From contig JAPFFF010000078.1 of the NCBI GenBank assembly GCA_039105265.1, positions 207,461 through 271,460 of the forward strand: 64,000 bases of DNA, read 5' to 3'. This document shows positions 21,680 to 34,900 of the stretch, in pieces (within the stretch, counting starts at the first letter, position 1; every line of letters starts with the position of its first letter). Source of the DNA: Tritrichomonas musculus (taxonomy: Eukaryota; Parabasalia; Tritrichomonadida; Tritrichomonadidae). The translations under genes were made by a program, and so were the position numbers. The notes below the pieces were generated by a model. The model worked only from the letters and a program-made list of their open reading frames with translations. It ran no database searches and had not been told where the DNA came from.

Positions 21680-23102
21680 AAGAAGAAGAAGAAGAAGATG
21701 ATGATGATGACAGAGAAGAAGAAGAAGAAGATGATGATGGTGACAGAGAAGAAGAAGAAAATGATGAAGATGATGACAGAGAAGAAGAAGAAGATGATGA
21801 AGATGATGATGATTGAAAAGAAGAAGAAGATGATGATGAAGATGATGACAGAAAAGAAGAAGAAGATGATGATGACAGAAAAGAAGAAGAAGAAGAAGAA
21901 GATGATGATAGAGAAGAAAAAGAAGATGATGAAGATGATGGCAGAAAAGAAGAAGAAGAAGAAGATGATGATGATGGCAGAAAAGAAGAAGAAGAAAATG
22001 ATGATGACAGAAAAGAAGAAGAAGAAGATGATGATGATGACAGAGAAGAAGAAGAAGAAGAAGATGATGATGATAGAGAAGAAAAAGAAGAAGATGATGA
22101 TGATGGCAGAAAAGAAGAAGAAGAAAATGATGATGACAGAAAAGAAGAAGAAGAAGATGATGATGACAGAAAAGAAGAAGAAGAAGAAGATGATGATGAT
22201 AGAGAAGAAAAAGAAGAAGATGATGATGATGGCAGAAAAGAAGAAGATGATGAAGATGATGACAGAAAAGAAGAAGAAGAAGAAGATGATGATGACAGAA
22301 AAGAAGAAGAAGAAGATGATGATGACAGAAAAGAAGAAGAAGAAGAAGATGATGACAGAAAAGAAGAAGAAGATGATGATGGCAGAAAAGAAGAAGAAGA
22401 AAATGATGATGACAGAAAAGAAGAAGAAGATGATGATGATGACAGAAAAGAAGAAGAAGAAGATGATGATGACAGAAAAGAAGAAGAAGAAGATGATGAT
22501 GATGACAGAGAAGAAGAAGATGATGATGAAGATGAAGATGATGGCAGAAAAGAAGAAGAAGAAGATGATGATGACAGAGAAGAAAAAGAAGATGATGATG
22601 AAGATGATGATGATGACAGAGAAGAAAAAGAAGATGATAAAGATGATGACAGAGAAGAAGAAGAAGATGATGATGATGACAGAGAAGAAAAAGAAGATGA
22701 TGATGAAGATGATGGCAGAAAAGAAGAATAAGAAGAAGAAGATGAAGATGATGGCAGAAAAGAAGAAGAAGAAGATGATGAAGATGATGGCAGAAAAGAA
22801 GAAGAAGAAGATGATGATGATGACAGAGAAGAAAAAGAAGATGATGAAGATGATGACAGAGAAGAAGAAGAAGATGATGAAGATGATGACAGAGAAGAAA
22901 AAGAAGAAGATGATGATGATGACAGAAAAGAAGAAGATGATGATGAAGATGATGGCAGAAAAGAAGAAGAAGATGATGATGATGACAGAGAAGAAAAAGA
23001 AGATGATGAAGATGATGACAGAGAAGAAGAAGAAGAAGAAGATGATGATGATGATGACAGAAAAGAAGAAGAAGATGATGAAGATGATGGCAGAGAAGAA
23101 TA
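21680..23102 (+). repeat. Left-arm GAA/GAT minisatellite (1.4 kb)
   Basis: Units of roughly 24-36 bp alternate GAA triplets, GAT triplets and a GACAGA or GGCAGA hinge, with variable triplet number. All units are multiples of three. An open frame from ATG 21668 therefore runs through the array (KKKMMMTEK-type peptide) and ends at 23173 in the inserted MITE and flank. The opposite strand is open as well, so the frame alone is no evidence of a protein. Confidence 0.9.
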
Positions 23103-23108
23103 ATCATA

Positions 23109-23201
23109 CCTCAAAGCGACCGTTTGGAGGAACTTTGAGAGGTTATGTCACTCAATGGAGGAAATTTGAATAGAAAGTTCCTCCAAACGGTCGCTTTGAG
23201 G
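23109..23201. mobile_element. 93-bp mariner-type MITE with perfect 28-bp inverted repeats
   Basis: Left repeat 23109-23136 (CCTCAAAGCGACCGTTTGGA...) and right repeat 23174-23201 are exact reverse complements. TA dinucleotides at 23107-23108 and 23202-23203 fit a TA target duplication. A 28-bp inverted repeat and TA duplication are as described for trichomonad mariner elements. The 37-bp centre has no coding capacity. It interrupts the left-arm minisatellite and is absent from the right arm. Confidence 0.8.
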
Positions 23202-23614
23202 TATGCTTAAGAAGAAGAAAATGATGATGATGATGATGGCAAATAAGATAATGGAGAAGATAAAGATAAAGATAAATATGTATTAAATGAGGATAATAAT
23301 AATAATAAAGAATAATGATAAGATGATGATAAATTGGACGATAATAGTGATTATACAATTATTTATACTACAATTTGAATGTGATTATGAGCGTTTGAGA
23401 TTGATAACCGAGTTATTCGAGATAATGATCTGCAATTGTGTATTTTCTTCAAACTAAGTATATAACTCTTATGGGACATATTGATTTAAATCGTCTGGCT
23501 TGTATTACTTAAATGCAGAACATGTGGATTTATAGAAGGTAATATTATTTTTGTGGAAATGTGATGTGAAAAATCATGACTGGAAATGTAATAACTAATG
23601 TTTTATGATCATAT

Positions 23615-24566
23615 AAAAGGGGTCGACTCTCTCAATTTTTTTTTGATTGAAAAATAATAATATCTTAAAAATTAAATATTCTTTCTATTTAATAAATTTT
23701 TAAATCAATATCTGATAAAATCTATATTCATTTAATATATCTTATAAAACAAAAAATTTGTTATTTATTCCATAAATCATTAAAATAAGTGTTTTTATTA
23801 TGATATTTGAGGCTTTTTCTTAAATGATTTATTATTTACATTATTTATATATAACTTGAAATATAATAATAATTTTTAACAAATTATATTATTGATATTC
23901 AAGAAATTATTGTTTTTTATAAATAAAAATTTTGAATTAATAATTGAATAAAATGCTAGTTTTTGAAAAAATTATTTTGATAATATCAGAATTTTGAAAA
24001 TATATCATATTTATTAACAAATACTTATTATTTGGATAATATATTATTTATATCATCATATTAATGATAATATATTTATTATATATAATATAAATTATAT
24101 ATATATTATTATAAAATATTAATTTACATTTTTACTCAGTTTATATGTATATCACAATTGAGAATTAATTATAATAACGTATTAATTCAATTTTATTTTT
24201 CATAAATAAATTTATCTTACTTGATATTTAATTAATTACTTTTTAATTAATTTAAAAGATGTAAATAAAATTATAAAAAAAGAATATATGATATAAATGT
24301 TACAAAATATTTATATATTTGGATATTTACAAATTCCCAAAATCTCTTTGAATGGTGGAAATTAGATAAGAACTCAAAAATAATTTCCCCTTTCAAAAGT
24401 TAAACTTTTTCTGTTTTTATTTTTTTTAGTGAAATATCTCTATTTTGGCTAATAGAATCGGCTTCATATTTAAAATTGCATCATGTTTATTGGTAATGCC
24501 AATATTATTTATTAATAATTTTTTATAATTTTAGAATTTGATAACCGCCAAAGGTCGAACCCTTTT
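23615..24566. mobile_element. 952-bp non-autonomous insertion in the left arm
   Basis: This block has no counterpart in the right arm. GATCATAT flanks it on both sides (23607-23614 and 24567-24574) and appears once at the matching right-arm position (near 26190). Its ends are inverted: AAAAGGGGTCGAC inward from the left and AAAAGGGTTCGAC inward from the right. An 8-bp duplication suggests a hAT-type MITE; a 9-bp reading (TGATCATAT on the left) is slightly less symmetrical. The interior is AT-rich with no open frame. Confidence 0.75.
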
Positions 24567-24826
24567 GATCATATTTTAAATAGATATAGTTATTCTTTAA
24601 GTTAATGGCCATTTTAGGTTGATAATAATCAATATTAACATATTTTTTTTTTTAATTCAAAATGACCAGTATCAATCAAAATGACATTATATTTTCTTTT
24701 AAAAAGATCAAATGCAGAAAAATGGTCATTGAGCATTTAAAGCCTAGAAATATAGTAAAGCATAGTATTATATTGATGCATATGTTTCATATTTATCGCA
24801 CAAATGAATAAAAATCTTAATTTTTT

Positions 24827-25937
24827 TGTATATTTTATTTACTCATCAAATATTTCAATAGATATAGAAAAAATAAAAACTTCTATACAAAAAAAATCAT
24901 AATATACCTTATTCAACTCCTTAAATTCAAGTAGTTGGCAAATTTTTGAAAATATGTTTTTTAACAATATATTGCCAATTTCTTAAGTAGTTCCAATTAA
25001 ATTTAAGTGAAATGTAAGTAAATTGTAACTCTCTTGATCTTGATAGTTATTTTGATGTGAACATGTTCATATGTTAGTTACTTCACACCTTTCAACTCCC
25101 TGATATATTTAATTCTATTTTATTTCTTGATTATTTGACTTTGCTCATTGAAATAACATAATCATTTAAACTTCTTGACTAGACATGTTGCAGAAACCAT
25201 TTAATTTAAAGCTTTTCCAAAATTTCTAGGGCTAAAAACCACTACAAGACTCATATAATATTATTCACTAGAGTTTTTCTTGAGTCGTTTCAATGATAAT
25301 CATGTGTTTCAGTGGTTATGATTAGCAATTAGCTTGATATATGATGATATTACAATCGTTATCGTTATTTCTGATACTATAAGTTCTTGGTTTGCATTAG
25401 GCCAATGATATAAATTAAGAATAACTGCCGATTTCACTATCATTCATACTTTCTGTTGTTTTTAACTTTTGCTTAAACAATTCTTCATATAGCTTGGGCT
25501 TTTTATGTTGATTATTGGTTGCCATAGATCAGATATCACAATAGATTTCCCTGTATAATAACAATCTAAATCTAACTTTTTACTAACATAATATTTCTAA
25601 TAATACTTATCATTGATTCTCATATATATATAATGTACCCCATTATTGGGATAAATTAAAGTAATAACTGTATAGACTGATTTGGATCTTTATCGTCATC
25701 TTCATATAAGTTAGAATACATGCTTGTCCTTCTAGATTTAATTTTGAATATATTTAAATTATAAAAATAATAAAAAAAATGCTCTAATACGATTAATCTA
25801 ACTGAGAAATCTTTTTTTTTTTTTTACTAAAAATCTTTGATATCATAACTTTTAAAAAGAGGTAAGGCGTTGGATTTCATGGAATAGCGCAAATCAGGTT
25901 AATTGAATATGCTTTTTGGATAATACAATGTTTTAGA
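24827..25937. other. Unique centre of the foldback element
   Basis: About 1.1 kb of AT-rich sequence between the arms. The only coding-like trace is a 36-codon frame on the minus strand (25525-25415, starting MATNNQHKKPKLYEELFKQK). It continues in frame past TAA and TAG codons to a TGA. It may be a remnant of an element gene; no family is recognised. Confidence 0.5.
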
Positions 25938-28900
25938 AAAAAATTAAGATTTTTATTCATTTGTGCGATAAATATGAAACATATGCATCAATATAATACT
26001 ATGCTTTACTATATTTCTAGGCTTTAAATGCTCAATGACCATTTTTCTGCATTTGATCTTTTTAAAAGAAAATATAATGTCATTTTGATTGATACTGGTC
26101 ATTTTGAATTAAAAAAAAAATATGTTAATATTGATTATTATCAACCTAAAATGGCCATTAACTTAAAGAATAACTATATCTATTTAAAATATGATCATAA
26201 AACATTAGTTATTACATTTCCAGTCATGATTTTTCACATCACATTTCCACAAAAATAATATTACCTTCTATAAATCCACATGTTCTGCATTTAAGTAATA
26301 CAAGCCAGACGATTTAAATCAATATGTCCCATAAGAGTTATATACTTAGTTTGAAGAAAATACACAATTGCAGATCATTATCTCGAATAACTCGGTTATC
26401 AATCTCAAACGCTCATAATCACATTCAAATTGTAGTATAAATAATTGTATAATCACTATTATCGTCCAATTTATCATCTTCTTCTTCTTCTTTTCTGTCA
26501 TCATCATCTTCTTCTTCTTCTTTTCTGTCATCATCATCTTCTTCTTCTTCTTTTCTGTCATCATCATCATCTTCTTCTTCTTTTCTGTCATCATCTTCAT
26601 CATTTTCTTCTTCTTTTCTGTCATCATCATCATCATCTTCTTCTTTTCTGTCATCATCATCATCATCTTCTTCTTTTCTGTCATCATCATCTTCTTCTTC
26701 TTCTTTTCTGTCATCATCATCATCTTCTTCTTCTTTTCTGTCATCATCATCATCTTCTTCTTCTTTTCTGTCATCATCATCATCTTCTTCTTCTTTTCTG
26801 TCATCATCTTCTTCTTCTTCTTTTCTGTCATCATCATCTTCTTCTTCTTCTTTTCTGTCATCATCTTCATCATTTTCTTCTTCTTTTCTGTCATCATCAT
26901 CATCTTCTTCTTCTTTTCTGTCATCATCTTCATCTTCTTCTTCTTCTTTTCTGTCATCATCTTTTTCTTCTTCTTTTCTGTCATCATCATCTTCTTCTTC
27001 TTCTTTTCTGTCATCATCATCTTCTTCTTCTTCTTTTCTGTCATCATCTTCATCATTTTCTTCTTCTTTTCTGTCATCATCATCATCTTCTTCTTCTTTT
27101 CTGTCATCATCATCATCATCTTCTTCTTTTCTGTCATCATCATCTTCTTCTTCTTCTTTTCTGTCATCATCATCATCTTCTTCTTCTTTTCTGTCATCAT
27201 CATCTTCTTCTTCTTCTTTTCTGTCATCATCATCTTCTTCTTCTTCTTTTCTGTCATCATCATCATCTTCTTCTTCTTCTTTTCTGTCATCATCATCTTC
27301 TTCTTCTTCTTTTCTGTCATCATCATCATCTTCTTCTTCTTTTCTGTCATCATCATCATCTTCTTCTTCTTTTCTGTCATCATCATCTTCTTCTTCTTCT
27401 TTTCTGCCATCATCATCATCATCATTTTCTTCTTCTTCTCTGTCATCATCATCATCTTCTTCTTCTTTTCTGTCATCATCATCATCTTCTTCTTCTTTTC
27501 TGTCATCATCATCATCTTCTTCTTCTTTTCTGTCATCATCATCATCTTCTTCTTCTTTTCTGTCATCATCTTCATCATTTTCTTCTTCTTTTCTGTCATC
27601 ATCTTCATCATCTTCTTCTTCTTTTCTGTCATCATCATCATTTTCTTCTTCTTTTCTGTCATCATCATCATCTTCTTCTTCTTTTCTGTCATCATCATCA
27701 TCTTCTTCTTCTTTTCTGTCATCATCATCTTCTTCTTCTTCTTTTCTGTCATCATCATCATCATCTTCTTCTTCTTTTCTGTCATCATCATCATCTTCTT
27801 CTTCTTCTTTTCTGTCATCATCATCATCTTCTTCTTCTTTTCTGTCATCATCATCTTCTTCTTCTTCTTTTCTGTCATCATCATCTTCTTCTTCTTCTTT
27901 TCTGTCATCATCTTCATCATTTTCTTCTTCTTCTCTGTCATCATCTTCATCATCTTCTTCTTCTTTTCTGTCATCATCATCATCTTCTTCTTCTTCTTTT
28001 CTGCCATCATCTTCATCATCTTCTTTTTCTTCTCTGTCATCATCATCATCTTCTTCTTCTTTTCTGTCATCATCATCTTCTTCTTCTTCTTTTCTGTCAT
28101 CATCATCATCTTCTTCTTCTTTTCTGTCATCATCATCTTCTTCTTCTTCTTTTCTGTCATCATCATCATCTTCTTCTTCTTTTCTGTCATCATCATCATC
28201 TTCTTCTTCTTTTCTGTCATCATCATCTTCTTCTTCTTCTTTTCTGTCATCATCATCATCATCTTCTTCTTCTTCTTCTTTTCTGTCATCATCATCTTCT
28301 TCTTCTTCTTTTCTGTCATCATCATCATCTTCTTCTTCTTTTCTGTCATCATCATCATCTTCTTCTTCTTTTCTGTCATCATCATCATCTTCTTCTTCTT
28401 TTCTGTCATCATCATCTTCTTCTTCTTCTTTTCTGCCATCATCTTCATCATCTTCTTTTTCTTCTCTGTCATCATCATCATCATCTTCTTCTTCTTCTTC
28501 TTTTCTGTCATCATCATCATCTTCTTCTTCTTTTCTGTCATCATCATCATCTTCTTCTTCTTTTCTGTCATCATCATCATCTTCTTCTTCTTCTCTGTCA
28601 TCATCATCATCATCTTCTTCTTTTCTGTCATCATCATCATCTTCTTCTTCTTCTTTTCTGCCATCATCTTCATCATCTTCTTCTTCTTCTCTGTCATCAT
28701 CATCATCATCTTCTTCTTCTTCTTCTTCTTCTTTTCTGTCATCATCATCATCTTCTTCTTCTTTTCTGTCATCATCATCTTCTTCTTCTTCTTTTCTGTC
28801 ATCATCATCTTCTTCTTCTTCTTTTCTGTCATCATCATCATCATCTTCTTCTTTTCTGTCATCATCATCATCTTCTTCTTCTTTTCTGTCATCATCATCA

Positions 28901-31900
28901 TCTTCTTCTTCTTTTCTGTCATCATCATCATCTTCTTCTTCTTTTCTGTCATCATCATCATCATCTTCTTCTTCTTCTTCTTTTCTGTCATCATCATCAT
29001 CTTCTTCTTCTTTTCTGTCATCATCATCTTCTTCTTCTTCTTTTCTGTCATCATCATCATCTTCTTCTTCTTCTCTGTCATCATCATCATCATCTTCTTC
29101 TTTTCTGTCATCATCATCATCATCTTCTTCTTCTTTTCTGCCATCATCTTCATCATCTTCTTCTTCTTCTCTGTCATCATCATCATCATCTTCTTCTTCT
29201 TCTTCTTTTCTGTCATCATCATCATCTTCTTCTTCTTTTCTGTCATCATCATCTTCTTCTTCTTCTTTTCTGTCATCATCATCATCTTCTTCTTCTTTTC
29301 TGTCATCATCATCATCTTCTTCTTCTTTTCTGTCATCATCATCTTCTTCTTCTTCTTTTCTGCCATCATCTTCATCATCTTCTTTTTCTTCTCTGTCATC
29401 ATCATCATCATCATCTTCTTCTTCTTCTTTTCTGTCATCATCATCATCTTCTTCTTCTTTTCTGTCATCATCATCTTCTTCTTCTTCTTTTCTGTCATCA
29501 TCATCATCTTCTTCTTCTTCTCTGTCATCATCATCATCATCTTCTTCTTTTCTGTCATCATCATCATCTTCTTCTTCTTCTTTTCTGCCATCATCTTCAT
29601 CATCTTCTTTTTCTTCTCTGTCATCATCATCATCATCTTCTTCTTCTTCTTCTTTTCTGTCATCATCATCATCTTCTTCTTCTTTTCTGTCATCATCATC
29701 TTCTTCTTCTTCTTTTCTGTCATCATCATCATCTTCTTCTTCTTTTCTGTCATCATCATCATCTTCTTCTTCTTTTCTGTCATCATCTTCATCTTCTTCT
29801 TCTTTTCTGTCATCATCATCATCTTCTTCTTCTTTTCTGTCATCATCTTCATCATTTTCTTCTTCTTCTCTGTCATCATCATCATCATCTTCTTCTTTTC
29901 TGTCATCATCATCATCTTCTTCTTCTTCTTTTCTGCCATCATCTTCATCATCTTCTTTTTCTTCTCTGTCATCATCATCATCATCTTCTTCTTCTTCTTC
30001 TTTTCTGTCATCATCATCATCTTCTTCTTCTTTTCTGTCATCATCATCTTCTTCTTCTTCTTTTCTGTCATCATCATCATCTTCTTCTTCTTTTCTGTCA
30101 TCATCATCATCTTCTTCTTCTTTTCTGTCATCATCATCATCTTCTTCTTCTTTTCTGTCATCATCTTCATCATTTTCTTCTTCTTCTCTGTCATCATCAT
30201 CATCATCTTCTTCTTTTCTGTCATCATCATCATCTTCTTCTTCTTCTTTTCTGCCATCATCTTCATCATCTTCTTTTTCTTCTCTGTCATCATCATCATC
30301 ATCTTCTTCTTCTTCTTCTTTTCTGTCATCATCATCTTCTTCTTCTTCTTTTCTGTCATCATCATCATCTTCTTCTTCTTTTCTGTCATCATCATCATCT
30401 TCTTCTTCTTTTCTGTCATCATCATCATCTTCTTCTTCTTCTTTTCTGTCATCATCATCATCTTCTTCTTCTTCTTTTCTGTCATCATCATCTTCTTCTT
30501 CTTCTTTTCTGTCATCATCTTCATCATTTTCTTCTTCTTTTCTGTCATCATCATCATCTTCTTCTTCTTTTCTGTCATCATCTTCATCTTCTTCTTCTTC
30601 TTTTCTGTCATCATCTTTTTCTTCTTCTTTTCTGTCATCATCATCTTCTTCTTCTTCTTTTCTGTCATCATCATCATCTTCTTCTTCTTTTCTGTCATCA
30701 TCTTCATCATTTTCTTCTTCTTCTCTGTCATCATCTTTTTCTTCTTCTTCTCTGTCACCATCATCATCATCTTCTTCTTCTTTTCTGCCATCATCTTCAT
30801 CATCTTCTTTTTCTTCTCTGTCATCATCATCATCATCTTCTTCTTTTCTGTCATCATCATCATCATCTTCTTCTTCTTTTCTGTCATCATCATCATCTTC
30901 TTCTTCTTCTTTTCTGTCATCATCATCATCTTCTTCTTCTTTTCTGTCATCATCATCTTCTTCTTCTTCTTTTCTGTCATCATCATCATCTTCTTCTTCT
31001 TCTTTTCTGTCATCATCATCATCTTCTTCTTCTTTTCTGTCATCATCATCTTCTTCTTCTTCTTTTCTGTCATCATCATCTTCTTCTTCTTCTTTTCTGT
31101 CATCATCTTCATCATTTTCTTCTTCTTTTCTGTCATCATCATCATCTTCTTCTTCTTTTCTGTCATCATCTTCATCTTCTTCTTCTTCTTTTCTGTCATC
31201 ATCTTTTTCTTCTTCTTTTCTGTCATCATCATCTTCTTCTTCTTCTTTTCTGTCATCATCATCATCTTCTTCTTCTTTTCTGTCATCATCTTCATCATTT
31301 TCTTCTTCTTCTCTGTCATCATCTTTTTCTTCTTCTTCTCTGTCACCATCATCATCATCTTCTTCTTCTTTTCTGCCATCATCTTCATCATCTTCTTTTT
31401 CTTCTCTGTCATCATCATCATCATCTTCTTCTTTTCTGTCATCATCATCATCATCTTCTTCTTCTTTTCTGTCATCATCATCATCTTCTTCTTCTTCTTT
31501 TCTGTCATCATCATCATCTTCTTCTTCTTTTCTGTCATCATCATCTTCTTCTTCTTCTTTTCTGTCATCATCATCTTCTTCTTCTTCTTTTCTGTCATCA
31601 TCTTCATCATTTTCTTCTTCTTCTCTGTCATCATCTTCATCATCTTCTTCTTCTTTTCTGTCATCATCATCATCTTCTTCTTCTTCTTTTCTGCCATCAT
31701 CTTCATCATCTTCTTTTTCTTTTCTGTCATCATCATCTTCTTCTTCTTCTTTTCTGTCATCATCATCATCATCTTCTTCTTCTTTTCTGTCATCATCATC
31801 ATCTTCTTCTTCTTCTTTTCTGTCATCATCATCATCTTCTTCTTCTTTTCTGTCATCATCATCTTCTTCTTCTTCTTTTCTGTCATCATCATCTTCTTCT

Positions 31901-34900
31901 TCTTCTTTTCTGTCATCATCTTCATCATTTTCTTCTTCTTCTCTGTCATCATCTTCATCATCTTCTTCTTCTTTTCTGTCATCATCATCATCTTCTTCTT
32001 CTTCTTTTCTGCCATCATCTTCATCATCTTCTTTTTCTTCTCTGTCATCATCATCATCTTCTTCTTCTTTTCTGTCATCATCATCTTCTTCTTCTTCTTT
32101 TCTGTCATCATCATCATCTTCTTCTTCTTTTCTGTCATCATCATCTTCTTCTTCTTCTTTTCTGTCATCATCATCATCTTCTTCTTCTTTTCTGTCATCA
32201 TCATCATCTTCTTCTTCTTTTCTGTCATCATCATCTTCTTCTTCTTCTTTTCTGTCATCATCATCATCATCTTCTTCTTCTTCTTCTTTTCTGTCATCAT
32301 CATCTTCTTCTTCTTCTTTTCTGTCATCATCATCATCTTCTTCTTCTTTTCTGTCATCATCATCATCTTCTTCTTCTTTTCTGTCATCATCATCATCTTC
32401 TTCTTCTTTTCTGTCATCATCATCTTCTTCTTCTTCTTTTCTGCCATCATCTTCATCATCTTCTTTTTCTTCTCTGTCATCATCATCATCATCTTCTTCT
32501 TCTTCTTCTTTTCTGTCATCATCATCATCTTCTTCTTCTTTTCTGTCATCATCATCATCTTCTTCTTCTTTTCTGTCATCATCATCATCTTCTTCTTCTT
32601 CTCTGTCATCATCATCATCATCTTCTTCTTTTCTGTCATCATCATCATCTTCTTCTTCTTCTTTTCTGCCATCATCTTCATCATCTTCTTCTTCTTCTCT
32701 GTCATCATCATCATCATCTTCTTCTTCTTCTTCTTCTTCTTTTCTGTCATCATCATCATCTTCTTCTTCTTTTCTGTCATCATCATCTTCTTCTTCTTCT
32801 TTTCTGTCATCATCATCTTCTTCTTCTTCTTTTCTGTCATCATCATCATCATCTTCTTCTTTTCTGTCATCATCATCATCTTCTTCTTCTTTTCTGTCAT
32901 CATCATCATCTTCTTCTTCTTTTCTGTCATCATCATCATCTTCTTCTTCTTTTCTGTCATCATCATCATCATCTTCTTCTTCTTCTTCTTTTCTGTCATC
33001 ATCATCATCTTCTTCTTCTTTTCTGTCATCATCATCTTCTTCTTCTTCTTTTCTGTCATCATCATCATCTTCTTCTTCTTCTCTGTCATCATCATCATCA
33101 TCTTCTTCTTTTCTGTCATCATCATCATCATCTTCTTCTTCTTTTCTGCCATCATCTTCATCATCTTCTTCTTCTTCTCTGTCATCATCATCATCATCTT
33201 CTTCTTCTTCTTCTTTTCTGTCATCATCATCATCTTCTTCTTCTTTTCTGTCATCATCATCTTCTTCTTCTTCTTTTCTGTCATCATCATCATCTTCTTC
33301 TTCTTTTCTGTCATCATCATCATCTTCTTCTTCTTTTCTGTCATCATCATCTTCTTCTTCTTCTTTTCTGCCATCATCTTCATCATCTTCTTTTTCTTCT
33401 CTGTCATCATCATCATCATCATCTTCTTCTTCTTCTTTTCTGTCATCATCATCATCTTCTTCTTCTTTTCTGTCATCATCATCTTCTTCTTCTTCTTTTC
33501 TGTCATCATCATCATCTTCTTCTTCTTCTCTGTCATCATCATCATCATCTTCTTCTTTTCTGTCATCATCATCATCTTCTTCTTCTTCTTTTCTGCCATC
33601 ATCTTCATCATCTTCTTTTTCTTCTCTGTCATCATCATCATCATCTTCTTCTTCTTCTTCTTTTCTGTCATCATCATCATCTTCTTCTTCTTTTCTGTCA
33701 TCATCATCTTCTTCTTCTTCTTTTCTGTCATCATCATCATCTTCTTCTTCTTTTCTGTCATCATCATCATCTTCTTCTTCTTTTCTGTCATCATCTTCAT
33801 CTTCTTCTTCTTTTCTGTCATCATCATCATCTTCTTCTTCTTTTCTGTCATCATCTTCATCATTTTCTTCTTCTTCTCTGTCATCATCATCATCATCTTC
33901 TTCTTTTCTGTCATCATCATCATCTTCTTCTTCTTCTTTTCTGCCATCATCTTCATCATCTTCTTTTTCTTCTCTGTCATCATCATCATCATCTTCTTCT
34001 TCTTCTTCTTTTCTGTCATCATCATCATCTTCTTCTTCTTTTCTGTCATCATCATCTTCTTCTTCTTCTTTTCTGTCATCATCATCATCTTCTTCTTCTT
34101 TTCTGTCATCATCATCATCTTCTTCTTCTTTTCTGTCATCATCATCATCTTCTTCTTCTTTTCTGTCATCATCTTCATCATTTTCTTCTTCTTCTCTGTC
34201 ATCATCATCATCATCTTCTTCTTTTCTGTCATCATCATCATCTTCTTCTTCTTCTTTTCTGCCATCATCTTCATCATCTTCTTTTTCTTCTCTGTCATCA
34301 TCATCATCATCTTCTTCTTCTTCTTCTTTTCTGTCATCATCATCTTCTTCTTCTTCTTTTCTGTCATCATCATCATCTTCTTCTTCTTTTCTGTCATCAT
34401 CATCATCTTCTTCTTCTTTTCTGTCATCATCATCATCTTCTTCTTCTTCTTTTCTGTCATCATCATCATCTTCTTCTTCTTCTTTTCTGTCATCATCATC
34501 TTCTTCTTCTTCTTTTCTGTCATCATCTTCATCATTTTCTTCTTCTTTTCTGTCATCATCATCATCTTCTTCTTCTTTTCTGTCATCATCTTCATCTTCT
34601 TCTTCTTCTTTTCTGTCATCATCTTTTTCTTCTTCTTTTCTGTCATCATCATCTTCTTCTTCTTCTTTTCTGTCATCATCATCATCTTCTTCTTCTTTTC
34701 TGTCATCATCTTCATCATTTTCTTCTTCTTCTCTGTCATCATCATCATCATCTTCTTCTTTTCTGTCATCATCATCATCATCTTCTTCTTCTTTTCTGCC
34801 ATCATCTTCATCATCTTCTTTTTCTTCTCTGTCATCATCATCATCATCTTCTTCTTCTTCTTCTTTTCTGTCATCATCATCATCTTCTTCTTCTTTTCTG

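Larger units (their letters stand above)
20470..24826 (+). repeat. Left inverted arm of the foldback element
   Basis: Matches the reverse complement of 25938-38373 except for three differences. The minisatellite is only 1.4 kb (21680-23102), a 93-bp MITE plus a short degenerate stretch sits at 23103-23325, and a 952-bp insertion lies at 23615-24566. The arms stop matching near 24826 (facing 25938), where both read AATCTTAATTTTTTT before diverging. Confidence 0.8.
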
